From: Lithobates sylvaticus
Taxonomy: Eukaryota > Chordata > Amphibia > Anura > Ranidae
Length of the DNA: 64,000 bases
NCBI GenBank assembly: GCA_028564925.1
Contig: CM053033.1
Span: forward strand, 88,017,356 to 88,081,355
Reading direction: 5' to 3'
Shown: positions 46,222 through 54,514 of the stretch, piece after piece
Layout: each line of letters begins with the position of its first letter
Position numbering within the stretch: position 1 is the stretch's first letter
The notes under the pieces: generated by a model
What the model was told of the DNA's origin: nothing
The model's input: the letters and a program-made list of their open reading frames with translations, nothing else
Database searches by the model: none
Position numbers and translations under genes: made by a program

Positions 46222-47211
46222 CCACTTGCCGACCGGCGCACGACAATGTACGTCAACAGAATAGCACGGACAGGCATAAGGGCATACAGGTACGTCCCCT
46301 TTAAGATGCCGCCGTGCCATCGGGTGCGCGTTCGCGCCGGTCGGGACCCCCCGTGAGGCCGTTCGCGGGTCCCGCGGACTCGATTGCCGCGGGGATACCC
46401 GAGATCGTCTCACGGGAAGGCTGAACGGGGAGATGTGAAAAAAAACAGCATCTCCCCATTCTGCCTATCAACTAGTGACGCTGATCTCTGCTCCCTGTGA
46501 TTGGAGCAGAGATCAGCATTCACTAGCTGACATCCATGCCCCCCCCCCCACAGTAAGAAACACACCTCTAGGCACACTTAACCCCTACACTGCCACCTAG
46601 TGGTTAACCCCTTCACTGCCCAGTGTCATTTACACAGGAATCAATGCATTTAAATAGCACTTGATTGCTGTATAAATGACAATGGGTCCCAAAAATGTGT
46701 CAAAAATGTCCGATTTGTCCGCCATAATGTCGAGGTCACAATAAAAATCGCTGATCACCACCATTACTAATAAAAAAAAAATAAGTAATAAAAATGCTAT
46801 AAATACTATCCCCTATCTTGTAAACCGCTATAACTTCTGCGCAAACAATCAATAATCGATTATTGCGATTTTTTTTTACCAAAAATATGTAGAAGAATAC
46901 GTATCGCCTAAACTGAGGAAAACAAATGATTTTTATATATTTTTAGGGGATATTTATTATAGGAAAAAAAAAAGGAATTTGTTTTTTTCAAAATTTGTCG
47001 CACTTTTTTGTTTATAGCGCAAAAAATAAAGACCGCAGGGGCGATCAAATACCACCAAAAGAAAGCTCTATATTTGTGAGAAAAAAAGGATGTCAATTTT
47101 CTTTGGGAGCCACGTCGCATGACCGCGCAATTGTCAGTTAAAGCGACGCAGTGCCGAATCGCAAAAAGGGGCCTTGTCCTTTGGCTGCAAATTGGTCGGG
47201 TCTGAAAGTGG
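46222..47211 (+). mobile_element. TTAA MITE inserted into the satellite, 990 bp
   Basis: The satellite line AAAATGGC-TTAA-TGTAGCTTAACG is split exactly: AAAATGGCTTAA precedes and TTAATGTAGCTTAACG follows, so TTAA (46218-46221 and 47212-47215) is the target duplication. Ends are CCACTTGCCGACCGG and, at the right, GGTCGGGTCTGAAAGTGG. The internal order matches 17307-18207 (TTAACCCCTTCACTGCC, GTCCGCCATAATGTCG, GCTATAACTTCTGCGCAAAC, GACCGCGCAATTGTCAGT). It contains a GC-rich 5' third with CCGCGG repeats and no transposase. Confidence 0.93.
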
Positions 47212-47215
47212 TTAA

Positions 47216-47375
47216 TGTAGCTTAACGTGTAATAAAGTGCCTAAACCTCAATCAATTGCCCTAAAACTCTGCACAGCCCAAGATCTCAACTTCCCAAACC
47301 TATTCAAGAATTCCAGTTCAGTTGGTAAATCACCCCAAAAGTTATTCACCATTTTTTTTTACAATCCTTAACCAG
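47216..47375. repeat. last, decayed satellite monomer
   Basis: Continues the A-type monomer (TGTAGCTTAACGTGTAATAAAG) beyond the MITE, loses an internal block after CCTATTCAAGAA, resumes CAAAAGTTATTCACC and ends at a T-run near 47360. Array edges are expected to be the most diverged. Confidence 0.85.
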
Positions 47376-48180
47376 TTGCAGACTTTGGGCGCATTAGACA
47401 CGCCCAAAAACATGTCATTAATGTACACAGGTCATGTCTAGTACATCCAGTCCTGCTCTGCTGCTGGGACCCTTCCCTGTCTCTGTACCCAACAATTCAG
47501 CAGGAACAGTCTAAAAATAGAAGCAGGCTGGCAATGTTTATCAACAACCACATCACAGAAAGTTACATTGAAACATTGTATCAATTGTAACTTTCTGTGT
47601 TTTGCATTCACAGAGCAAAGGGATGAACTTCGATTTGAAGGTGAAGAGAGTTAAAGCAACCTTGACATGTAAATAAAACATTTTTTTTTCTAATTAAATG
47701 TTCCTCTGTTGAACTCCTAATTAACCCTTTAGTTTTCTTTAATCAGCACTGATTAACTCTATATTCTCCTTCTCTTTTGAATTGTAGTTTTCCTGGTGAT
47801 TTTTTCTTTACTATTTTATTAACTAGTAGTTAAACTTTTTTTCATTTTTTTTTTGTTTGCTTTGCTTATTAAAAATGTTGACACCTTTTTACATATATAA
47901 ACCGAAAGAAAGAAAAAAATGCCTTTTGTTTAATTTTATTACACTTAATTGTAAAAATTATTGTGGCAGGACAATATTCACAAAAAGAAAGCCTTGTTTG
48001 TCCTTAAAAAAAAATGCATGTATTACGTTGTTAACTTAATGGGTTAGACAAGCTCAAGCTCAACTCGAGCTGTGGTGAAACTACAAATCCCATCATGCCT
48101 CTGCCTCTAGGAGACATGCCTGTGATTGTCATGGTCTTGCAATGTCATCGCTGGATCTAGATGGGACTCAGGGTAGTGTT
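47376..48180. other. AT-rich intergenic DNA with a possible truncated TTAA MITE
   Basis: CTTAACCAGTTGCAGACTTT at 47377 resembles a TTAA MITE start, but no matching end follows. 47640-48040 is T-rich with no supported ORF. CTACAAATCCCATCATGCCT near 48080 is the sort of sequence found in many vertebrate hAT MITEs (compare 50603-50625). No gene. Confidence 0.45.
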
Positions 48181-48300
48181 AGGGGCAGGGCCGGTGCTAC
48201 CACTAGGCGGACTAGGCAGCCGCCTAGGGCGCACTGCCGCCTAGGGCGCAGCCACGGCCACTAGGGATGTTGTTGAAATAATTGACGGCAGAGCAGCTGA
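48181..48300. repeat. short GC-rich dispersed repeat with inverted phrases
   Basis: GCAGGGCCGGTGCTACCACTAG, then GGCAGCCGCCTAGGGCGC twice (48219 and 48235). It looks like the end of a dispersed element but its other end is not evident. Confidence 0.4.
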
Positions 48301-48656
48301 ATCACAATGGTGCGCCCTTCCTCCCCCTGGCATCTTACTGTCCCGCTCCTTCAGTCAGAGGCAGCCCCCCTCCCTCTCCCCCTCGTTCGCGCCGTGGCTC
48401 CCTGCCTCCCTCAGATCACTCAGTACCGCCTCAGAAGGCAATCTGCAGGGGACAGAGTCCTGTTCCGACCGAGTTAGTAGAGAGGATGACCTCTTAAGGG
48501 CGGAGTTGTAGGACGTTGCTGAGGGGCGGGTTTGGACAGTCCGGAGTGAGGAAGCATGTATGGTCAGTAATGGAGGAGAGTGAAGTCGGTGTCCAGTGAT
48601 GTGAGTAGCCGAAGCGGAGCTCCGTACTCATCACACTGCTAGTCATATGCCCGACG
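48301..48656 (+). CDS. host gene, exon 1 with CpG-rich promoter (exon model)
   Basis: 48300-48660 is rich in CpG and GC boxes (GGGCGG at 48500, GGGGCGGG at 48524), unlike its AT-rich surroundings, as expected of a vertebrate promoter and 5' UTR. The ATG at 48647 gives M-P-D plus one base and meets GACG|GTGAGT, a strong donor at 48657. Spliced to the acceptor at 51495 the frame stays open: MPDVQMNPVEDDENH. The true transcription start is unknown, so the exon's left end is arbitrary. Three tiny upstream ORFs (48556, 48570, 48599) precede the ATG. The start could instead be the Met at 51501, leaving this exon untranslated. I do not recognise the protein. Confidence 0.45.
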
Positions 48657-48774
48657 GTGAGTCACCTCTCCACACACCTTGACTGCCTTGTGTGTATGTG
48701 AGAGGATTTACTGCCAGGGGGACACCGACCTCCCTACACAGCTGTCTGCATACTGGGCCCAGGGAAGTGTATTG

Positions 48775-49917
48775 TACCACCCCAAACCTGTATACTGAAC
48801 ACCCCACCCCAAACCTGTATACTGCACACCCCACCCCAAACCTGTATACTGCACACCCCACCCCAAACCTGTATACTGCACACCCCACCCCACCTGTATA
48901 CTGCACACCCCACCCCAAACCTGTATACTGCACACCCCACCCCAAACCTGTATACTGCACACCCCACCCCAAACCTGTATACTGCACACCCCACCCCACC
49001 TGTATACTGCACCCCCCCCACCTGTATACTGCTCACCCCCCACCCCCCACCTGTATACTGCACACCCCCCACCCCCACCTGTATACTGCACACACCCCCA
49101 CCTGTATACTGCACACCCCGACCCCCCACCTGTATACTGCACACCCCACCGCCCACCTGTATACTGCACACCCGCACACCCCCCCCCCCCACCTGTAAAC
49201 TGCACACCCCCACCCCCCCACCTGTATACCGCACACCCCCCACCTGTATACCGCACACCCCCCACCTGTATACCGCACACCCCACCCCAAACCTGTATAC
49301 CGCACACCCCACCCCAAACCTGTATACAGCACACCCCACCCCAAACCTGTATACTGCACACCCCCACCCCCCACCTGTATACTGCACACCCCCCACCCCC
49401 ACCTGTATACTGCACACCCCCACCCCCCACCTGTATACTGCACACCCCCCACCCCCACCTGTATCCTGCACACCCCCACCCCCACCTGTATACTGCACAC
49501 CCCACCCCAAACCTGTATACTGCACACCCCACCCCAAACCTGTATACTGCACACCCCCACCTGTATACTGCACACACCCCACCCCCCACCTGTATACTCC
49601 ACACCCCCACCTGTATACTCCACACCCCCACCTGTATACTCCACACCCCCACCAGTGTACTCCACACCCCCACCTGTGTACTCCACACCCCCACCTGTAT
49701 ACTGCACCCCCCACCTGTATACTGCACACCCCACCTGTATACTGCACACCCCCACACCCCACCTGTATACTCCACACCCCCATCTGTATACTCCCCACAC
49801 CCCACCTGTAATACTGCACACCTGCACCCCCAGCCTGTATACTCCACACCGCCCCACCTGTATACTCCACACCCCCCATCTGTATACTCCACACTCCCCC
49901 ACCCCTTAACCCACCCC
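48775..49917. repeat. C-rich minisatellite, 17-28-bp units, beside assembly gap
   Basis: Units built on CACCTGTATACTGCACACCC with variable spacers (ACCCCAAA or CCCCCA) run from about 48775 to the gap. Early units are a regular 27-28 bp; later ones shorten and vary. Long minus-strand GVQYTG-type frames, including ones that read through N's, are artefacts. It lies in intron 1 of the host gene model. Confidence 0.95.
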
Positions 49918-50401
49918 NNNNNNNNNNNNNNNNNNNNNNNNNNNNNNNNNNNNNNNNNNNNNNNNNNNNNNNNNNNNNNNNNNNNNNNNNNNNNNNNNNN
50001 NNNNNNNNNNNNNNNNNNNNNNNNNNNNNNNNNNNNNNNNNNNNNNNNNNNNNNNNNNNNNNNNNNNNNNNNNNNNNNNNNNNNNNNNNNNNNNNNNNNN
50101 NNNNNNNNNNNNNNNNNNNNNNNNNNNNNNNNNNNNNNNNNNNNNNNNNNNNNNNNNNNNNNNNNNNNNNNNNNNNNNNNNNNNNNNNNNNNNNNNNNNN
50201 NNNNNNNNNNNNNNNNNNNNNNNNNNNNNNNNNNNNNNNNNNNNNNNNNNNNNNNNNNNNNNNNNNNNNNNNNNNNNNNNNNNNNNNNNNNNNNNNNNNN
50301 NNNNNNNNNNNNNNNNNNNNNNNNNNNNNNNNNNNNNNNNNNNNNNNNNNNNNNNNNNNNNNNNNNNNNNNNNNNNNNNNNNNNNNNNNNNNNNNNNNNN
50401 N
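49918..50401. other. assembly gap, 484 N
   Basis: A run of 484 N starts inside the C-rich minisatellite. The repeat probably continues into it; the real length is unknown. Confidence 0.99.
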
Positions 50402-50999
50402 CAGTGTCATGTGACTCGTTAATGTTACAAGGTCTCAGGTGTGAATAGGGAGCAGGTGTTACATTTGGTGTTATCGCTCTCAGTCATACTGGTCACTGGA
50501 AGTTCAACATGGTAAAAAACTCTCTGAGGATCTGAAAAAAAAATTGTTGCTCTACATAAAGATGGCCTAGGCCAGTGATGGCGAACCTTGGCACCCCAGA
50601 TGTTTTGGAACTACATTTCCCATGATGCTCCTGCACTCTGCAGTGTAGTTGAGAATCATGGGAAATGTAGTTCCAAAACATCTGGGGTGCCAAGGTTCGC
50701 CATCACTGGCCTAGGCTATAAGAAGATTGCCAAGACCCTGAAACTTAGCTACAGCAGTTTAACAGGACAGGTTCCGCTCAGAACAGGCCTCGCCATGGTC
50801 GACCAAAGAAGTTGAGTGCACATACTCAGCATCATATCCAGAGGTTGTCTTTGCGAAATAGACGTATGAGTGCTGCCAACATTGCTGCAGAGATTGAAGG
50901 TGTGGGGGGGGGGTCAGCCTGTCCGTGCTCAGACTATACGCCCGCACACTGCATCAAATTGGTCTGCATGGCTGTTGTCTCAGAAGGAAGCCTGAAATA
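50402..50999 (+). pseudogene. Tc1-like transposon, 5' half, with a nested MITE
   Basis: After the gap comes a Tc1 5' UTR (GGTGTTATCGCTCTCAGTC), a start-like AACATGGTAAAAAACTC at 50505, then the transposase DNA-binding region: KIVALHKDGLGYKKIAKTLK-like sequence split by a hAT MITE (50573-50708), GVPLRTGL-like linker, and HIQRLSLRNRRMSAANIAAE before a G-run (50904-50911). It ends inside LVCMAVVSEGSL near 50992; the catalytic half is absent. Frame changes and stops are present. It belongs to the same family as the 3' half at 8281-8923 (shared ATCATATCCAGAGGTTGTC). Confidence 0.88.
50573..50708. mobile_element. palindromic hAT-type MITE, 136 bp, 8-bp target duplication
   Basis: Almost a perfect palindrome: CAGTGATGGCGAACCTTGGC... 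and its complement, with arms of about 58 bp around a TGCTCCTGCACTCTGCAG loop. It is flanked by GCCTAGGC at 50565-50572 and 50709-50716. Removing it restores continuous Tc1 sequence (AAAGATGGCCTAGGCTATAAG), confirming both the boundaries and the 8-bp duplication of a hAT-type enzyme. Plus and minus ORFs here mirror each other. Confidence 0.95.
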
Positions 51000-51495
51000 A
51001 GAGGGATCGGGAGCTTGGTCCCCAACCAGGCTTCCCCAAAGAAATAGGAGCAATTGGACTATCTCGGTACAGTAGAGCAAGAAAATTCAAATGTATAACA
51101 GATATATAAAAATAATACAAAAATGTATTGATACAAAAATAACAATCAGTTACAGGTTAAAATCATGGTAACAATCCATGTATATCACCAAGACAATGAT
51201 CCCCAGATGGGGAAGATCACAGTGGGACAATTTATCACGGATAGCGTCTTAACTAGTTTTAGGGACTATTGCTGCTTTATCAGGAGGGTATCTGTAATTT
51301 AATTAGCAGACGATCAAGAACAATATAGTTACCCAAAGACATAAACAGTAGCAAAGTTTTAGACAGTATTTATGTATATGGTAGGCACAGGGTACAAGGT
51401 GTCACCATCAAGGGGGGGTCCCCCGCGGTGACTCGGGGTGACTAAAACATAATGAACTGGAGTCTAAATTGTTGCTCCATGCTACTTTATTCCAG
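51000..51495. other. intron 1, right part; no gene seen
   Basis: AT-rich DNA with no supported ORF. 51004-51330 may be an old dispersed repeat. It ends in TACTTTATTCCAG, the acceptor of exon 2. Confidence 0.45.
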
Positions 51496-51630
51496 TGCAG
51501 ATGAATCCAGTGGAGGATGATGAGAACCACCATGGCCTTTATCTTAGGTCAGCAGTAGAGAATGACGAGTCAGTCATGATCTCTGATCCCGATCTCCAGA
51601 TTTCCATATCTTTGCAAACATTTGAACAAG
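51496..51630 (+). CDS. host gene, exon 2
   Basis: 135 bp between a pyrimidine-rich acceptor (TACTTTATTCCAG|TGCAG) and the donor GAACAAG|GTAAAA. Starting in phase 1 it reads V-Q-M, then NPVEDDENHHGLYLRSAVEN, DESVMISDPDLQISISLQTF and EQ, with no stop, and ends with one base of the next codon. The base composition differs from the AT-rich intron. The peptide is acidic and Ser-rich without a known domain to my eye. An alternative acceptor, CCAGTGCAG|ATG, would start the exon at 51501. The fit of phase with exons 1 and 3 is the main support. Confidence 0.55.
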
Positions 51631-52140
51631 GTAAAAGTCTGCTTCTCTGAAATGTAACTATATCTTTTGTGCAAAGTTCAAAGATCAAATTTGAAATGAG
51701 GCTTTATGCACATTCACCTGTGCAGCATAAAAAAAGCTCTACTTGTGTAAAGTGTTGCACAGTTGTATTCTCCCCCAAAGCAGGTAATGTGCACTTTACA
51801 CATGTAGTGGCGCATAGCTGTGTACAGCTACATTCACCTACTTATGGGTGGCTGTACGCAGCATTCTGGGTACCAAAATACACAAAGCACGTCCAGCAAC
51901 GATCACTGCAGGCAACCATTGGCAGTGGAAACAGCCATAATTAGCTGTGGCCACCAAAAATCTGTCATCGAAGTGTATAGTCTCAGGAGACCCCAGTTAT
52001 GACTTTTTAAAAAGCAGCAGCAAGAATCAGTAAATTCCTACTGCTGCCAATTTACACTGTGGCAAAATGCCCATGTTGAATGCACCCATTTTCATTCTTC
52101 CTACACAGCAGATTCAGTTTGATTTGATTATTGCATATAG
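51631..52140. other. intron 2, first part; no gene seen
   Basis: No ORF with support and no clear repeat ends. CACTTTACACATGTAGTGG and neighbouring short inverted phrases (51750-51860) could belong to a decayed MITE. Confidence 0.4.
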
Positions 52141-52144
52141 GCCT

Positions 52145-52490
52145 GTCAGTTTTTTAGGCAGACCTGAACGGACGCTCCATACAGGTCTATGGAGCGATGG
52201 ATGTCAACGGTGACATGTCTGCTGACATCCGACCCGCTAAAGTGTGACGGATGGAAACCCTATTTTTCCATCCGTCTGGAGGATCGGATGAAAGCGGACT
52301 CTACGGTCCGTCTTCATCCGATCCCCCATAGAGGAGAGCGGCGCTCTGATAGGTCCGTCCCTGCACAGTGTGCAGAGATGGAGCTGTCATCTGCCTGCTT
52401 AGAGGGGATCGACAGGGCGATCTCTGCTGAGCAAAGCGGAGCCCGTACACAGACACGTCTGTGTGAAAGGGCCCTTAAACCTACATGTTA
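52145..52490. mobile_element. probable MITE with GC-rich interior
   Basis: From CCTGTCAGTTTTTTAGGC to GTGTGAAAGGGCCCTT. Internal inverted phrases include GACGGATGGAAA with TTTCCATCCGTC (52246-52276) and CGGACTCTACGGTCCG (52293). The closing GTGTGAAAGGGCC resembles a frequent frog repeat end. Boundaries approximate. Confidence 0.45.
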
Positions 52491-52786
52491 TCCTGTTGAT
52501 CATTAGTAGCTGGTATAATTTCATGCTGCTTCTTGGTGGCCCTTTCCGTGGTCTTTAACCACTTCAGCCCCGGAAGGATTTGGCCACTTAATGATTAGGC
52601 CATTTTTTTTGCATACGGCACTGCGTCGCTTTAACTGAAAATTGCGCAGTCTTGCGACGCTGTACCCAAACAAAAATTTACGTACTTTTTTTCCCCACAA
52701 ATAGAGCTTTCTTTTGGTGGTATTTGATCACCTCTTTGGTTTTTATTTTTTGCGCTATAAACAAACAGCGACAATTAAAAAAAAAA

Positions 52787-52789
52787 TAT

Positions 52790-52860
<71 letters not shown>
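52787..52860. repeat. (TA)n microsatellite followed by T-run
   Basis: About 29 TA dinucleotides (52790-52847) and then T(15). Sits in the MITE, left of the DIRS insertion. Length may vary between alleles and affect assembly. Confidence 0.95.
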
Positions 52861-52862
<2 letters not shown>

Positions 52863-53230
52863 ACTTTTTACTATAATACATATGCAAAAAAACGGAAAAT
52901 TTATATCAAATACTTACCGTAATTTTCCTTTCCTGATAGGCTCCATGGCAGCATACGTGTGGGTTGACCCCGCCTCCATAACTACCCAATAGGACCCCTC
53001 TCCCATAAATCTTTGCTCCTGGCTGCTATCCGTGTTCCGTAACTAGCCTACTCCAGACATTTGGGAGGGAACTCCTGCTGCCATGGAGCCTATCAGGAAA
53101 GGAAAATTACGGTAAGTATTTGATATAAATTTTCCGTTTTCCTGACAGGCTCCATGGCAGCATACGTGTGGGAAATAACTCGCCAAAACACACCCGGGTG
53201 GGCAAAATGTTGAGCAAAGAAACAAAAAAT

Positions 53231-54514
53231 TTATTTAACATTGTCCAACGACAACACTTGTAAACCAAAATTAATAGAAGACAGCGCAGCTGGTTCAACG
53301 CAATAGTGAGAAAGAAAAGTATTAATTGTGGACCAAGAGGCCGCTCTACAAATAACATCGGGCGCCACATGCCGAGAAGCCGCCCACGAAGTCGAGATGC
53401 TCCGTGTTGAATGAGCCGTCACTGCCTCAGGAGGAGCCAAGCCCTTAGCTCTGTATGCCCTTTGAATCGTCTGCACAATCCACGCGGAAATTGACCTAAT
53501 TGACGCACGCATCCCTTTATTCTTGCCATGAAGAAGGACGAAGAGGAATTCCGTTTGCCTGAATGGAGCTGTTGCCTCCAGGTATTGTTTTAAGGTGTGG
53601 CCTACATCAAGAGGATGGATCTCTTGGTCATCTGATGTCTTGAAGGTAGGGAGTACAATCTCCTGATTCTCATGGAAGACTGTGGTCACTTTAGGGTTTG
53701 CCCCTAACATTGGAATCAGCACTACTCTGTCTTCAAAAAAGGTCAGAAAAGGTTCCTCTGAACCCAGATTCCTGATTTCTGATACCCTTTTCGCTGACGT
53801 TATCGCCACTAGGAAGATAGTCTTCAGAGTAAGATCCTTAACAGACAAAGGTTGAGATGAATCCTTCCCAAGATTTGACAGAAAATCCAGAACTAATGGA
53901 AGGTCCCATTTGGGAAACCTGGGTCTTCTTTGTGGTCTGAGCCTGATGGCACCCTTAAAGAATTGACGAACTAAGGCGTGATTCGCCCATGAGACTCCCG
54001 TGAAGGCTGAGATGGCTGACACTTGCACCCTTAACGAGCCGACCGCCAGGGATAAATCCAGTCCAGACTGGAGAAAGCTCAGGATATCATGAACCTCTGG
54101 AGAGTTACACAAGTTTTCTCTTGATGACATGTGTACAACAAACCTAGACCAAATGCGCTCATACACCCTATTAGTGCTTCTTCGTCTGGCGTTAAGAAGA
54201 GTTGGAATCGCTTCTTTCGGGCACCCAAGCGCCTCTAGCCTTCCCCTCTCAAGAACCACACCCTGAGGTGCAGACAAGATGGAAACGGGTGTAACGTCTT
54301 GCCTTGAGACAATAGATCCGGCCTGAGAGGTAGGGGAATTGGGTCTTGATAGCTGAGGAGCAGCAGCAGAGGAAACCACGGCCTGTTGGGCCAGAATGGA
54401 ATGACAGCAATAATCTCCACTTTTTCTGTTCTGAGCCTCCGCAGAAACTGTAGAATTACCGGGACTGGGGGAAGGCATAGGCCCTCTGGAAATCCCAACT
54501 GGTCGTGAGAGCAT
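53231..54514 (-). CDS. DIRS tyrosine recombinase
   Basis: A 427-residue frame. The C-terminal half has a phage-integrase-like fold signature: SAKRVSEIRNL (first Arg, about residue 245), AHSTRSISTSWA (His-x-x-Arg, about 377) and FLSHYC (Tyr nucleophile, about 407). In DIRS elements this enzyme inserts a circular DNA form by site-specific recombination instead of an integrase. The N-terminal 80 residues are Ser/Pro-rich. Its start overlaps the end of the RT ORF by about 59 bp in another frame, a known DIRS arrangement. It looks open throughout. Confidence 0.9.
   Translation of the reverse strand: MLSRPVGISRGPMPSPSPGNSTVSAEAQNRKSGDYCCHSILAQQAVVSSAAAPQLSRPNSPTSQAGSIVSRQDVTPVSILSAPQGVVLERGRLEALGCPKEAIPTLLNARRRSTNRVYERIWSRFVVHMSSRENLCNSPEVHDILSFLQSGLDLSLAVGSLRVQVSAISAFTGVSWANHALVRQFFKGAIRLRPQRRPRFPKWDLPLVLDFLSNLGKDSSQPLSVKDLTLKTIFLVAITSAKRVSEIRNLGSEEPFLTFFEDRVVLIPMLGANPKVTTVFHENQEIVLPTFKTSDDQEIHPLDVGHTLKQYLEATAPFRQTEFLFVLLHGKNKGMRASIRSISAWIVQTIQRAYRAKGLAPPEAVTAHSTRSISTSWAASRHVAPDVICRAASWSTINTFLSHYCVEPAALSSINFGLQVLSLDNVK

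Noticed and set aside
48643-50410. Gly/Val/Tyr-rich proteins of up to 558 residues
   Set aside because: They translate the C-rich minisatellite and even the N gap.
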